Shown: one piece after another, positions 17,801 through 26,219 of the stretch
Numbering within the stretch: position 1 is the stretch's first letter
How the letters are laid out: each line of letters begins with the position of its first letter
Assembly: GCA_965215715.1 (NCBI GenBank)
Contig: OZ244129.1
Span: forward strand, 2,232,001-2,296,000
Origin: HXMU1428-3 sp965215715
Lineage (GTDB): Bacteria > Pseudomonadota > Alphaproteobacteria > Rhizobiales > HXMU1428-3
DNA: 64,000 nt
Direction of reading: 5' to 3'
Notes under the pieces: model-generated
Told to the model about the DNA's origin: nothing
Databases searched by the model: none
What the model saw: the letters and a program-made list of their open reading frames with translations, nothing else
Translations under genes and position numbers: made by a program

Positions 17801-18672
17801 TGCCAAAAGCGAATGCGCAAGAAGACATATAAAAAGATCACCAAACTGGCCGCAATGGCCGCCTCACTACCAGCTCGATAAATTGCATTATGACCGGGAT
17901 CGAGCCGGAATAATTTGTGCCAAAAGCCAAAGTCCACACAAAGATAGGCGCCAACACACCAAGCAATAAAAGCCGTGGCTGGAAAAATCGCCTTATGATT
18001 GGCAACAAAAATCGCTGTCAAAAAGATTGCCAAGATGCCAACAATGCCCAGCATAATGCCGTTAAACAAGGTGACGTCGCGCACCTTTTTGGTGAGTGCC
18101 AACTGTTCCCACAAAAACACGCGCGGGAAACGCGCGTTGGAAAGTTCGGCCACAAACGTCACTGTGGCCCCTGGCTCTAGGGTAATTTTGTAAATATCAA
18201 AGGCGTCATTGGGTACGCGCAATGGCAAAAAGCCAACAGAGGGGGTTAAATGAACAATGCGTTGTGCGTCCAAATCTGGACGCAAAATGCGTGAGCCAAC
18301 CAAATTGTAGCGGCGCGCTGTTACCAGCCGAACAATTTGCTTATCGGTTGGGTTTTTAAGGGCAAATACAATCCATTTTGGGTCCGTGCCTGGTGTTTGC
18401 GCCTTGACCGCCATTCGGTTAGAAATACCGGCGCTATCGACGGCGGTTTCTACCTGTAATGTATCGCCGCGCTCTTTGTAATGTTCGCTAAATTGGGTGA
18501 TTTCAATGCGTTCAATATCAGGCGTTAAAACGATCGGCTCTAGTGCCAGCCCAGAGGCAATGGATAGCAGGCTCGATGCCATAAAGGCAAAGCTTGCTAA
18601 AACGCCCTTAAGCGGAAATCGGCGCCCCATGAAATGCGCACAAATAGAGATAAAAGTGGCAATCACATTCAT
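14878..18672 (-). CDS. Membrane-bound 7TMR-DISM/PAS/GGDEF/EAL cyclic-di-GMP phosphodiesterase
   Basis: About 1264 residues. Domains in order: a signal-like segment, a periplasmic 7TMR-DISM extracellular-type domain, seven closely spaced transmembrane helices, a PAS domain (about 430-540), GGDEF (about 560-715), EAL (about 730-985), and a ~270-residue low-complexity tail rich in Gln, Pro and Lys ending in KKRRPSKKRK. The GGDEF site is degenerate (RLNGDQF), so cyclase activity is doubtful. The EAL site is intact (FEALIRWDHP, DDFGTGYSS, KVDRSIV), so c-di-GMP hydrolysis is the probable activity. The ATG at 18672 is preferred over an upstream TTG. It is the last gene of the minus-strand series after the GNAT gene. 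Confidence 0.9.
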   Translation of the reverse strand: MNVIATFISICAHFMGRRFPLKGVLASFAFMASSLLSIASGLALEPIVLTPDIERIEITQFSEHYKERGDTLQVETAVDSAGISNRMAVKAQTPGTDPKWIVFALKNPTDKQIVRLVTARRYNLVGSRILRPDLDAQRIVHLTPSVGFLPLRVPNDAFDIYKITLEPGATVTFVAELSNARFPRVFLWEQLALTKKVRDVTLFNGIMLGIVGILAIFLTAIFVANHKAIFPATAFIAWCVGAYLCVDFGFWHKLFRLDPGHNAIYRAGSEAAIAASLVIFLYVFLRIRFWHGWIKLLFGLWVLGQLGLIGLSILDPTMVSGLARLSLLFIGGMGSLLIGYLAVRGQDRALALVPTWLLFLVWLFGASVATLGQLSGELVTPALTSGLVLILVLLGFTVTQFAFRSFEPLAGAPPSQLQLRSLALEGAGAAVWQWSSRRDEISVSPEVEDALGLHEGELTCRVEQWLQYLHPSDRERFRLLMRSLHEKNGGELQLEFRMRGHEGHFLWYELRAHSVTMPHQRSLRCVGLMRDVSSTKHSQERLLSDAVHDSLTGLPNRELFLDRLQIAISRVKDEGNVSPPTVLFVDIDRFKHVNQSFGMVIGDTMLLTIARRLQRHLGPQDSLARLNGDQFAILLVTENNPQEIALLAERIRRSLRSPMKIGGKEIILTGSIGIAVYDGTQLSHQDLVNESELAMYRAKRSGTDRIEIFKPTMRGERDNRLALESDLRRAIERRQIKILYQPITKLKGEDLAGFEALIRWDHPKHGRLSPDEFIPIAEESDLISELGSYVLNQAVKDAVQWNRILVRDDEPLVVSVNISSRELFRQELYQEVRMILAREQLPEKSLRLEVTESLVMENPEGAVEILGWLRNAGANLALDDFGTGYSSLSYLHRFPFDTLKVDRSIVHNVAFGKTGPAILRSVVALANELEMDVVAEGVETQEDVGFLRSIGCGYAQGFYFGEAMSQKDVIYLLEALNKNVKDKGKSGLFGTIRSQTADRTDKEPSTEEAPVQAEKANSQPITVSKHSVKGKDVSNQPDVSPSQMIGDPPVERTPPVTRGHVVNGNGVDGTPSPTAQHIQEASNGHAKVNKAGFEAPPKPQDQMQAQAGAIVKNGFDKPAKHGEPMVGEPAYPAAGVITQEPQMRPSQEHKQALSEVEQKMQSLSQTLEEAERDAVAAHTGHDQHVNLKPQVDDKFSDMKSSLYEGDVYSQLASGSGYSDIAVKFGNDVSKLKGAPGHKKDPASNAKGQGAPASSKKRRPSKKRK

Positions 18673-18785
18673 CTTATTTTCTAGAAAGTGCGTCAAACTC
18701 GTCCTCAATTCCCAAATCTTATCCTTCAATGCCACGTGAATAGGGCAATTGAATGGATTTGATAGCAAAGCATAGCCTGAAATTG

Positions 18786-19385
18786 CTATTCACTCTTCAT
18801 TTTTACAAAATCATCGTAAAGGTAACTATACAAGAAATGATCTCTCCACTGACCATTAATGCGCAGATACTGCCGCGCTAATCCCTCTTTTACAAACCCA
18901 CACTTTTCCAACACCTTTATAGAGGCCATATTCTCAGGCATGCTGGCAGCTTCCAAACGGTGTAAAGAAAGTTGGCTAAAAGCATAGTGTTGCATAGCTT
19001 TTACAGCGCCAGACATATACCCCTTATTTTGATAAGGCACCCCCATCCAATATCCAAGCGAGCCGGACTGGGTCACCCCGCGCCTTACATTAGAAAGCGA
19101 AATGCTCCCAATTAAACAGGTTCCCTCTTGGATAAAGATAAAAAAAGGATAGCCCGTATTATCACGAAATTCACGCTGATAAAACCTCAAACGGTTGCGA
19201 AACGCCTCTTTAGACAACTCATTCTCTGCCCATTGGGGTTCAAAGGGAACAAGCTGTTGTTTGCTTGTCTGGCGCAACGCCGCCCAGGCGACAAAATCGC
19301 CTATTTGCGGCATTCTTAAGGTCAAATCATCTAATTTTAAAACCGGGCCAAGATCTAGCGGCTGGGTCGATCGTAAAAACACCAT
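18786..19385 (-). CDS. GNAT-family N-acetyltransferase (RimJ/RimL type)
   Basis: An acetyl-CoA-dependent acetyltransferase of ~199 residues. Visible are the RimJ-like N-terminus (LTLRMPQIGDFVAWAALRQTS), the LGYWMGVPYQNKGYMSGAV acetyl-CoA loop, and the C-terminal HRLEAASMPENMASIKVLEKCGFVKEGLARQYL signature. It begins 4 nt after the stop of the upstream M16 gene, with GGAG in that gene's last codons, so it is very likely translationally coupled to it. RimJ-type enzymes modify protein N-termini; the substrate here is unknown. Confidence 0.9.
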   Translation of the reverse strand: MVFLRSTQPLDLGPVLKLDDLTLRMPQIGDFVAWAALRQTSKQQLVPFEPQWAENELSKEAFRNRLRFYQREFRDNTGYPFFIFIQEGTCLIGSISLSNVRRGVTQSGSLGYWMGVPYQNKGYMSGAVKAMQHYAFSQLSLHRLEAASMPENMASIKVLEKCGFVKEGLARQYLRINGQWRDHFLYSYLYDDFVKMKSE

Positions 19386-19389
19386 GCTT

Positions 19390-20724
19390 TTAAGCTCCAA
19401 CATCTAAATTATTTTGCTTTGCCCCCTCACCGTTTGCATGTCTTTGCAATGGATCAGACAAAAAATATGAAGATGATTTAAACCTCTCAAATTCATCACA
19501 ATTATGGTCAAGACCGGCAACGGCCACACTTATATTGTTTTTTGAGATTAATTTTTGCGCTAAGTCACCGCATCCCTCAAGGCTAACGGTTTCAACTTTT
19601 TCAATCAGCTCAGCCATCTCAAATGATTTATCAAAAAACAACATTTGGCGGGCCAGTTGTTCTGCCCGGGCCCCTGTACTTTCAAATACACTTGCCAAGC
19701 CTGATTTTAATTGAGCTTGGGCACGGCGTAGTTCTTTTGAAGTTACACCATAAGTTGCAATTTTGAAAATTTCTGAAAATATTAAATCGGTAACATCCAC
19801 AGTCGATTTTTGGTCTGTGGCCGCATAAGCGCCGAAAAAGCCGGTGTCCTCAAATGTGGAATGAAAGCCATAGACATGATAGGCCAGCCCGCGCTTTTCA
19901 CGAATTTCTTGAAATAGGCGTGAAGACATGCCTCCGCCCAAAATATAATTGAGAATTTGCGCTGTAAAAATCTCTTGGGACTTAAACCCTAGCCCTTCAA
20001 AACCGGCCACCACATGGCCTTGTTCAAACTGAGACGTGCTGGCGCCAATCCCCCCTTGATAGTGGGCTGGCACAATCTGTTTGGCTTGTCCAACTGGCAG
20101 CCCCCCTAAATGTTGGGTTGCCAGATCACATAACTCGTCATGATCAACGGCGCCAACGGCGCACAAAACCATCTGCTGGGCACCATAATGAGCTGCCATA
20201 AAAGCTCTTAGATCATCAGCTTGAAAGTTACCTACACTTGCACGTGTGCCCATAACCGGGCGCCCAACTGGCTGGTTGGGAAACGCTAAGCTTTGGGCCA
20301 AATCAAACACCACATCTTCGGGTTGATCGTGTGAGGCTAGGATTTCCTGCTCGATCACTTGGCGTTCTCTGGCTATTTCATTTTCTGGAAATGTTGAGTT
20401 GATTAAAATATCGCCAATTAACTCTACTGCAATGCCCACACTGGGGCGCAAAACGCTGGCATAATAAGAGGTCTGGTCTAGGCCCGTTGCGGCATTTAAA
20501 TCACCACCCACCATTTCAATTTGATCAACAATCTCAAAGGCCGAACGGTTATGCGTGCCTTTAAAGGCCATATGTTCTAAAAAGTGAGCCAAACCATTTT
20601 GTTCTGGTTCCTCATCTCGGCTGCCTGCCTTGATCCAAACACCGAGTGTTGCCGTTTCTAAATGCGGCCACGTTTGGCTGACAACACGCAGCCCATTGTC
20701 TAACTGTGAAACGCGAACATTCAT
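19390..20724 (-). CDS. M16-family zinc metallopeptidase (MPP-like)
   Basis: A pitrilysin-family protein of 444 residues with no signal peptide. The inverted zinc motif HFLEH lies at residues 47-51 with the downstream Glu in the expected region, so it should be catalytic. It resembles mitochondrial processing peptidase beta, including GGGMSSRLFQEIREKRGLAYHVY. The start ATG overlaps the thrC stop by one base (TAATG), showing translational coupling. This thrC-M16-GNAT order is common in Hyphomicrobiales. It is a third M16 protein in the window, separate from the secreted pair at 53.8-56.6 kb. Confidence 0.94.
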   Translation of the reverse strand: MNVRVSQLDNGLRVVSQTWPHLETATLGVWIKAGSRDEEPEQNGLAHFLEHMAFKGTHNRSAFEIVDQIEMVGGDLNAATGLDQTSYYASVLRPSVGIAVELIGDILINSTFPENEIARERQVIEQEILASHDQPEDVVFDLAQSLAFPNQPVGRPVMGTRASVGNFQADDLRAFMAAHYGAQQMVLCAVGAVDHDELCDLATQHLGGLPVGQAKQIVPAHYQGGIGASTSQFEQGHVVAGFEGLGFKSQEIFTAQILNYILGGGMSSRLFQEIREKRGLAYHVYGFHSTFEDTGFFGAYAATDQKSTVDVTDLIFSEIFKIATYGVTSKELRRAQAQLKSGLASVFESTGARAEQLARQMLFFDKSFEMAELIEKVETVSLEGCGDLAQKLISKNNISVAVAGLDHNCDEFERFKSSSYFLSDPLQRHANGEGAKQNNLDVGA

Positions 20725-22130
20725 TAACTGGTCGCGCCCCCCGCTCGGGTTTTGCCAGCAATATAGTCTCTCACAAGGGATACATCATTGGCTAAAGTCT
20801 CCACCCGTTCGTCGGCCTTCAATTGCGCTTGCAGCCGGGCTGGTTGGGCAACATCTGCCCCGGTTGCCTTGGTCACCACACTGGGAAATTTTGCCGGATG
20901 GGCTGTGCTTAACGCCACCATTGGCACACCGTCTTGCAAACTCTTGGCCCCCGCTGCTAGGGCAATGGCGCTGTGCGGGTCAATCACATAATGATTGTTT
21001 TGAAAAACTGACCGGATCATCTCAAAGGTTTGGGTTTCATCAACCCGAACAGCTTGAAACTGCGCGCGCATCGGGCTGACTTCATTGTCTGAAAGCTTAA
21101 ATTGCCCGCTTTGCTCCAGATCATTCATTAAAGATACAATCCGCCCTGCATCGCGCCCGGCCATTTCAAACATCAAACGTTCAAAATTGGATGAAACTTG
21201 GATGTCCATACTCGGGCTATAGGTGGCGTTCACGCCTTGTGGTTGATAGGTGCCTGTTTCCAAAGTGCGCACCAAAATATCGTTCACATTGGTGCCTATG
21301 ACCAGCTGCTCAATCGGTAAGCCCATTTTCTTGGCGACAAAGCCGGCAAAAATATCACCGAAGTTGCCTGTTGGTACGCTAAATGACACCGGCCGGTCGG
21401 GTGCCCCTAGGGCAACGGCTGCGCTAAAGTAATAGACAATTTGTGCCATGATACGCGCCCAGTTGATCGAGTTAACCCCGCTCACCTGATAGCTATCGCG
21501 AAATTCCAGGTCATTAAACAAGGCTTTGACCAAAGCCTGGCAATCATCAAAGGTGCCTTCAAGCGCAATGTTAAAGACGTTTTGTTCAACCGCCGTTGTC
21601 ATCTGGCGGCGCTGCACATCTGAGACCCGGCCATGAGGGTGCAGAATAAAAATATCGATTTGTTCGCGGCCAGCAAACGCATTAATCGCTGCCCCGCCAG
21701 TATCACCTGATGTTGCCCCTAAAATGGTGGCTCGCTCGCCGCGTTTTGTGAGCGCCCGGTCCATCAAGCGCCCTAGAATTTGCATGGCAAAATCTTTAAA
21801 CGCCAAGGTCGGCCCATGGAAAAGCTCTAAGATCCATAAATTAGCATCGGCCTGCACCAAAGGCGCCACAGCGTTATGAGCAAAGCCGGCATAGGCTTGA
21901 TCAATTAAAGCTTGAAATTCATCTTCAGAAATCGAATTGCCAACAAAAGGTGCCATCACCTGAAACGCGATTTGGGCATAGGACGCCCCGCGCAGCGCTG
22001 CAATTTCTTTTGCAGAGAATTCTGGCCAGCTTGAGGGCACATAAAGCCCGCCATCGCGCGCCAAGCCTGCAAGCAACACATCCTCAAATTCAAGCTCGGG
22101 CGCTCTGCCGCGCGTGCTCACATATTTCAA
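20724..22130 (-). CDS. thrC: Threonine synthase
   Basis: Converts O-phosphohomoserine to threonine with PLP. It is 468 residues and begins KYVSTRGRAPELEFEDVLL, as the family does; the start codon is TTG, supported by AGGAG 9 nt upstream. The PLP-binding Lys is K112 in HGPTLAFKDF. GATSGDTGGAA and SVPTGNFGDIFAG bind the phosphate. It is followed by an M16 peptidase with a one-base overlap. Confidence 0.96.
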   Translation of the reverse strand: MKYVSTRGRAPELEFEDVLLAGLARDGGLYVPSSWPEFSAKEIAALRGASYAQIAFQVMAPFVGNSISEDEFQALIDQAYAGFAHNAVAPLVQADANLWILELFHGPTLAFKDFAMQILGRLMDRALTKRGERATILGATSGDTGGAAINAFAGREQIDIFILHPHGRVSDVQRRQMTTAVEQNVFNIALEGTFDDCQALVKALFNDLEFRDSYQVSGVNSINWARIMAQIVYYFSAAVALGAPDRPVSFSVPTGNFGDIFAGFVAKKMGLPIEQLVIGTNVNDILVRTLETGTYQPQGVNATYSPSMDIQVSSNFERLMFEMAGRDAGRIVSLMNDLEQSGQFKLSDNEVSPMRAQFQAVRVDETQTFEMIRSVFQNNHYVIDPHSAIALAAGAKSLQDGVPMVALSTAHPAKFPSVVTKATGADVAQPARLQAQLKADERVETLANDVSLVRDYIAGKTRAGGATS

Positions 22131-22192
22131 TGGTTAAGTCTCCTAAATAAACACCTTAAGCTCAACACCTATTCATTATGCCTGTTCTGCGC

Positions 22193-22921
22193 CTAAGACC
22201 GCAAACGCACAAAAGCAAAGGCTCCAAAAACCCCCATCAAAGTCAAGGCCAGCCCATACCACGTTAATGCATAGCCCAAATGCTTATCTTGAAATTTTAC
22301 CCGTGTCACCCCTGCACGTGGCCATTTACCATATTGGGCGCTTTTTTTTACATCAATCATAAAGGCAAAGCGCTGGCCTTGATAACCTGGCAAACTATCA
22401 TATAAGGCTTGTCCATCGCGCCAAAACCACTGATTGTCAGCCACATTATTGTCAGGCACGAACATCCCTTGCTTGGCTTGAAACGGGCGGGCGAGCCCTT
22501 CTATTTCCACTTGCCCCCCAGGTAATCCATCAAGCCGTGAACTTTGCAGTTTGACGCTTTCAGGCACAAAGCCGCGATCGACAAAAACGATATCGCCAGA
22601 AGATAAAGTTAAGGGCGTAAAAACATGCCAGCCGGTTTGGTTTTTAAACGGTAAGAAATAGAACCGCTCATACGCGTGATCAAATTTGCCAGCAACCTTG
22701 ACGGGCTGATAGCGGATGTCATTGCCCTCTAATGCCCCTTGGCTCAAACTTTCAATATTAGCCGGCTCACTGCCCACACGCTCTTGAACCAGTTGGATCA
22801 GATCCCTTTTCCACGCCTTGCGCCGCATTTGCCAATTGCCCAACATGACCAAAATAATAACGCCGACAAGGCTGAGAATAAAGGGCCAAAGCAGACCAGA
22901 TTGCCGCAGTTTCATACTCAT
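22193..22921 (-). CDS. SURF1 family cytochrome oxidase assembly protein
   Basis: An inner-membrane protein of 242 residues with an N-terminal helix (LLWPFILSLVGVIILVMLGNWQM) and a C-terminal helix (GYALTWYGLALTLMGVFGAFAFV) around a periplasmic domain, the SURF1 topology. Motifs GNWQMRRKAWK and ETVKLQ-like RGFVP are in place. SURF1 helps supply haem a to subunit I of aa3 oxidase, which matches the ctaCDBGE cluster just upstream. Its start overlaps the DUF983 stop (ATGA). Confidence 0.93.
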   Translation of the reverse strand: MSMKLRQSGLLWPFILSLVGVIILVMLGNWQMRRKAWKRDLIQLVQERVGSEPANIESLSQGALEGNDIRYQPVKVAGKFDHAYERFYFLPFKNQTGWHVFTPLTLSSGDIVFVDRGFVPESVKLQSSRLDGLPGGQVEIEGLARPFQAKQGMFVPDNNVADNQWFWRDGQALYDSLPGYQGQRFAFMIDVKKSAQYGKWPRAGVTRVKFQDKHLGYALTWYGLALTLMGVFGAFAFVRLRS

Positions 22922-23283
22922 TTATCAATTTGCCCTTCACGTGCCTGGTGTTTGTATTGCAAACCAATCAACACCCCTTTGAAGGGACGCAACAGACCAG
23001 CTGATAGCAAAATAATGCCCGGCCCCCATAACAAAGCATGTACCCAATAAGGGGGGCGGTAAAAGATTTCCGTTAAAATCGCCCCGACAATGGCGAGAAA
23101 CCCAACGATAAAAATAATGAAAACCGCCGGGCCATCCCCAGCATCGGCAAAATCATAAGACAATTCGCAATTTGAGCACTCTTTTCCAAGACCGATAAAG
23201 CCTTTAAAGAGTTTGCCTTTGCCGCATTGAGGACACCGCCCTTTTACTCCGGCCCAAACGGGGGAAACGTCTTGCTTAGTCAT
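22918..23283 (-). CDS. DUF983 family zinc-ribbon membrane protein
   Basis: About 121 residues: a cytoplasmic zinc ribbon (GRCPQCGKGKLF, KECSNCELSY, two CxxC knuckles) followed by two transmembrane helices. The family is usually found next to cytochrome oxidase genes in alphaproteobacteria and is presumed to aid oxidase assembly; its biochemical role is unknown. The ATG at 23283 (MTKQDVSPVW) is chosen over an upstream TTG. The stop overlaps the SURF1 start by 4 nt, so the two are coupled. Confidence 0.9.
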   Translation of the reverse strand: MTKQDVSPVWAGVKGRCPQCGKGKLFKGFIGLGKECSNCELSYDFADAGDGPAVFIIFIVGFLAIVGAILTEIFYRPPYWVHALLWGPGIILLSAGLLRPFKGVLIGLQYKHQAREGQIDK

Positions 23284-23344
23284 GGACAATCAAAACCTTT
23301 ATATTAACGGCTCCGCTTTCAGCGGTTTGGGACTTTTAATGTCT

Positions 23345-23392
23345 CATAAAAAGAGAGCCCGCATGACAATCGTCAGCGGGCCTCTCTTAAAT
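23345..23392 (-). terminator. Intrinsic terminator after ctaE
   Basis: On the minus strand AAGAGAG-GCCCGC...TGCGGGC-TCTCTT forms a long GC-rich hairpin followed by TTTTT, 14-60 bp after the ctaE stop and ahead of DUF983. The main cox transcript probably ends or is attenuated here, so DUF983-SURF1 expression needs read-through or its own promoter. Confidence 0.8.
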
Positions 23393-23405
23393 ATTAAATC
23401 TGCTG

Positions 23406-24293
23406 TTAATGTGCTGCAGGTGTGCCTTGGGCCCACACATAAATGCAAGCAAACAAGAACAGCCAAACCACATCAACAAAGTGCCAATACCAAGCAGCTG
23501 CTTCAAAGCCAAAATGTTGTTTTGGTGTGAAGTGACCTGCTAAGCTTCTAAACAACATCACTGTCAACATAATGGTACCGATGATCACGTGTAACCCGTG
23601 AAAGCCTGTTGCCATAAAGAAGGTTGAACCATAGATATTGCCGCCATTTTCTTTGCTGAAAGCAAAACCGGCATGCATGTATTCATAAGCCTGACAGATG
23701 GTGAAAAGAACACCCAAAATAACCGTTAGAACAAGCCCCCAGATTAGGCCTGAACGATTGCCCTTAACCAATGAATGGTGGGCCCATGTCACGGTTGTGC
23801 CGGATAAAAGCAAGATCAAGGTGTTAACCAGTGGCAAGCTCCAGGGGTCAAATGTTTTGGTCCCTTCTGGTGGCCATACGCCTTTGGTCACATCATTGCG
23901 TGTAATTTGCCCTAACGTTTCTTGTGCACCGCCGGCTGTGCTAATTTGCCTGACCTCATCTGGGAACAAAGAGACATCAAAAAATGCCCAAAACCAGGCA
24001 ACAAAGAACATAACCTCTGAGGCAATGAACAAAATCATGCCATACCTGTTATGAATTTGAACAACAGGGGTGTGATCGCCAAATTTTTCAGCTTCGCGAA
24101 TAACATCGCGCCACCACAAAAACATGGTCAACAATACAAGACCAAAACCAACGCCCAAAATGGTCGCGTTGTCATTTCTCATAAATTGAATAGCGCCAAT
24201 CGCCAATACAAAAGCAGAAATCGCCCCCACCAATGGCCATGGACTTGGATTCACCAGATGATAATCATGGTTTTTTGCGTGCGCGTCACCCAT
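23406..24293 (-). CDS. ctaE: Cytochrome c oxidase subunit III
   Basis: Subunit III of the aa3-type oxidase, 295 residues with seven predicted transmembrane helices. Signature stretches include HDYHLVNPSPWPLVGAI, MILFIASEVMFFVAWFWAFF, WAHHSLVKGNR, YMHAGFAFS, GFHGLHVIIG and AAAWYWHFVDVVWLFLF. It stabilises the catalytic core and the proton entry path. It is the last cox structural gene in the minus-strand cluster, followed by a terminator. Confidence 0.97.
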   Translation of the reverse strand: MGDAHAKNHDYHLVNPSPWPLVGAISAFVLAIGAIQFMRNDNATILGVGFGLVLLTMFLWWRDVIREAEKFGDHTPVVQIHNRYGMILFIASEVMFFVAWFWAFFDVSLFPDEVRQISTAGGAQETLGQITRNDVTKGVWPPEGTKTFDPWSLPLVNTLILLLSGTTVTWAHHSLVKGNRSGLIWGLVLTVILGVLFTICQAYEYMHAGFAFSKENGGNIYGSTFFMATGFHGLHVIIGTIMLTVMLFRSLAGHFTPKQHFGFEAAAWYWHFVDVVWLFLFACIYVWAQGTPAAH

Positions 24294-24386
24294 TTATATG
24301 TCTCCTAACAATTCGTGCCCCAAATGCACATCTTTAAAAAATTTAAATTTGAGCTAATGCAGCTCCCTTAAAAAAACGCCAATCCC

Positions 24387-24977
24387 TTAACGCACCATTT
24401 GTGCGGCCTTAATAGGCTGTTTCTTGGCATAAAATACATAAGACAAAGTAATCTCTTTTAACCGACGGCCGCTCTTATCCGTCACGATCTCAGGATCAAC
24501 ATAAAAGCTAACTGGCATTTCAATTTGTTCCCCAGCTTCTAAACGCTGCTCTGTGAAACAAAAACACTCTATTTTGTTAAAATAACTGCCTGCAATTTCA
24601 GGTGTTACGTTATAAGTCGCAGAGCCAACGATCGCTTCTTTATCCAAATTCTTGGCGGTATATTTTGCCACTACGGTCTCACCAATACGCACCCTCATAG
24701 AGCGCTGCACTGGCTTAAATTCCCAATTTAACGCCTTTGAAACTGTGGCATCAAATCTCACCGTAATCTGTTCATCAAGTATCACGCCACTATCTTGGGT
24801 AACACGCTGTGTTGTGCCCCCATAACCTGTTGCGGCACAAAACATATTGTAAAGCTCTGGTGAATAGATAACCACGCTGCCCATAAAGGCCAACACCAAT
24901 AACAGGGGAACCACAACCCGTTTATGGTCGGGTGTGTCTGCTTCTGGGGGCAGGTTTTGGTCTGGTTTCTTTATCAT
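24387..24977 (-). CDS. ctaG: Cytochrome c oxidase assembly protein CtaG/Cox11
   Basis: Delivers copper to the CuB site of subunit I. The 196-residue protein has a single N-terminal transmembrane helix and a periplasmic Cox11 domain. The copper-binding motif ECFCFTEQ is intact, along with MPVSFYVDPEI and ITLSYVFY. It lies between coxF and ctaE in the standard alphaproteobacterial order. Confidence 0.96.
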   Translation of the reverse strand: MIKKPDQNLPPEADTPDHKRVVVPLLLVLAFMGSVVIYSPELYNMFCAATGYGGTTQRVTQDSGVILDEQITVRFDATVSKALNWEFKPVQRSMRVRIGETVVAKYTAKNLDKEAIVGSATYNVTPEIAGSYFNKIECFCFTEQRLEAGEQIEMPVSFYVDPEIVTDKSGRRLKEITLSYVFYAKKQPIKAAQMVR

Positions 24978-25029
24978 TTAAGCCTTAACTTTAAAAGTTT
25001 CACTGACAAAATTCACTTACATAATTCAC

Positions 25030-25173
25030 TTAGAGGGGACGATTAAAAACATCACCGCCAAGCCGTATAATGGTAATGGCATAAAACAAAATCGCAAAAG
25101 CGAGTAAAATCAAACCAATCGCAATCGAGCGGCGATTTCTTTTTTTAACCTCATCTTCTTCCATCAAACGCAT
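25030..25173 (-). CDS. coxF: Small single-helix cox-cluster protein, CoxF-like
   Basis: A 47-residue ORF: a basic/acidic N-terminus (MRLMEEDEVKKRNRRS), one transmembrane helix (AIGLILLAFAILFYAITI) and a short C-terminus. Its ATG overlaps the ctaB TGA stop by one base (TGATG), so translation is coupled. Its size, topology and place between ctaB and ctaG match the small CoxF/oxidase small-assembly proteins of alphaproteobacteria. A symbol is given on position and topology rather than sequence identity. Confidence 0.78.
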   Translation of the reverse strand: MRLMEEDEVKKRNRRSIAIGLILLAFAILFYAITIIRLGGDVFNRPL

Positions 25174-26129
25174 CACACTTTAAAATCAAATCCGGTTGCT
25201 ATCATCGTACCTGGCACAACACCTTCAATCAACAAAACCAAATACAAAGCAAATAGATAAAAAATAGAAAAAACAAACAAGCGCTTGGCTGTTTTATCCG
25301 CTTTGTCTCCTTGGCGCACACAATAAACTTGCCAGGCAAAATAAAGGAAGACAGCTCCCAAAGCAGTGCTTGCAATCAAATAGAATACCCCGCCAAGCCC
25401 AATAAAAGCAGGCAAAAGGCTAACGGCAAATAAAATCACACTGTAGACCAAAATATGTGTGCGCGTGCTATCTGGCCCTTCAACGACCGGCAACATAGGC
25501 ACGCCTACCCGGCTATAATCGCGGCAACGATACAAAGCCAAAGCCCAAAAATGGGGCGGTGTCCACATAAAGATGATCAAAAACAAAACTATGCTTTCAA
25601 GAGAAACAGAACCGGTTACCGCGGCCCAGCCAATCATTGGCGGAAAGGCACCTGCAGCACCGCCAATCACAATATTTTGCGGTGTTCTACGTTTCAGCCA
25701 CATGGTATAAACAAACAAATAAAACCCAATGGTCAGCGCTAAAAGACCCGCTGCGAGCCAATTGGTGGCAAGCCCCAGCACCAAAATGGCAAAACCGCTT
25801 AAAATAATACCCAGTGCTAAAGCTTCGTCTTTGCTCACCCGCCCGCGCGGAATGGGTCTGGCTGCTGTGCGCTGCATAGCACCGTCAATGTCAGCATCAA
25901 ACCACATGTTTAATGCGCCTGAAGCGCCAGCCCCCACAGCAATGGCAAGAACGGCTACAAAGCCTAAAAAGGGATGAATTGACCCTGGCGCAACAGCCAA
26001 GCCAACAAAACTTGTGAACACAACAAGGGACATCACCCGCGGCTTTAACAACGCCACATAATCTTGAACCTCACCACCAGCTGTTTGAGGAGAGACATGA
26101 TCTTGGAAATTTAAGCTGACATCACTCAT
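25173..26129 (-). CDS. ctaB: Protohaem IX farnesyltransferase (haem O synthase)
   Basis: Transfers a farnesyl group to protohaem to make haem O, the precursor of haem A for the aa3 oxidase. A UbiA-superfamily integral membrane protein with the prenyl-diphosphate motif NMWFDADIDGAMQRTAARPIPRG and the second aspartate loop YRCRDYSRVGVPMLPVVEG. The ATG at 26129 is preferred over the GTG at 26147. It overlaps coxF by one base and follows ctaD after a hairpin. Confidence 0.96.
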   Translation of the reverse strand: MSDVSLNFQDHVSPQTAGGEVQDYVALLKPRVMSLVVFTSFVGLAVAPGSIHPFLGFVAVLAIAVGAGASGALNMWFDADIDGAMQRTAARPIPRGRVSKDEALALGIILSGFAILVLGLATNWLAAGLLALTIGFYLFVYTMWLKRRTPQNIVIGGAAGAFPPMIGWAAVTGSVSLESIVLFLIIFMWTPPHFWALALYRCRDYSRVGVPMLPVVEGPDSTRTHILVYSVILFAVSLLPAFIGLGGVFYLIASTALGAVFLYFAWQVYCVRQGDKADKTAKRLFVFSIFYLFALYLVLLIEGVVPGTMIATGFDFKV

Positions 26130-26178
26130 AAAAAAACAGACCTTCACAAATTAAATTGGTCTAACAATAAATAAATGC

Positions 26179-26212
26179 CCCAGGCGCTTGAAGGTAATCT
26201 CAAGCGCCTGGG
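26179..26212 (-). terminator. Perfect 13-bp hairpin between ctaD and ctaB
   Basis: CCCAGGCGCTTGA and TCAAGCGCCTGGG form a perfect stem with an 8-nt loop, just after the ctaD stop on the minus strand. No clear T run follows. It may be a partial terminator or an mRNA 3'-end stabiliser that raises subunit I/II expression over the assembly factors. Confidence 0.65.
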
Positions 26213-26219
26213 ATTTGAT

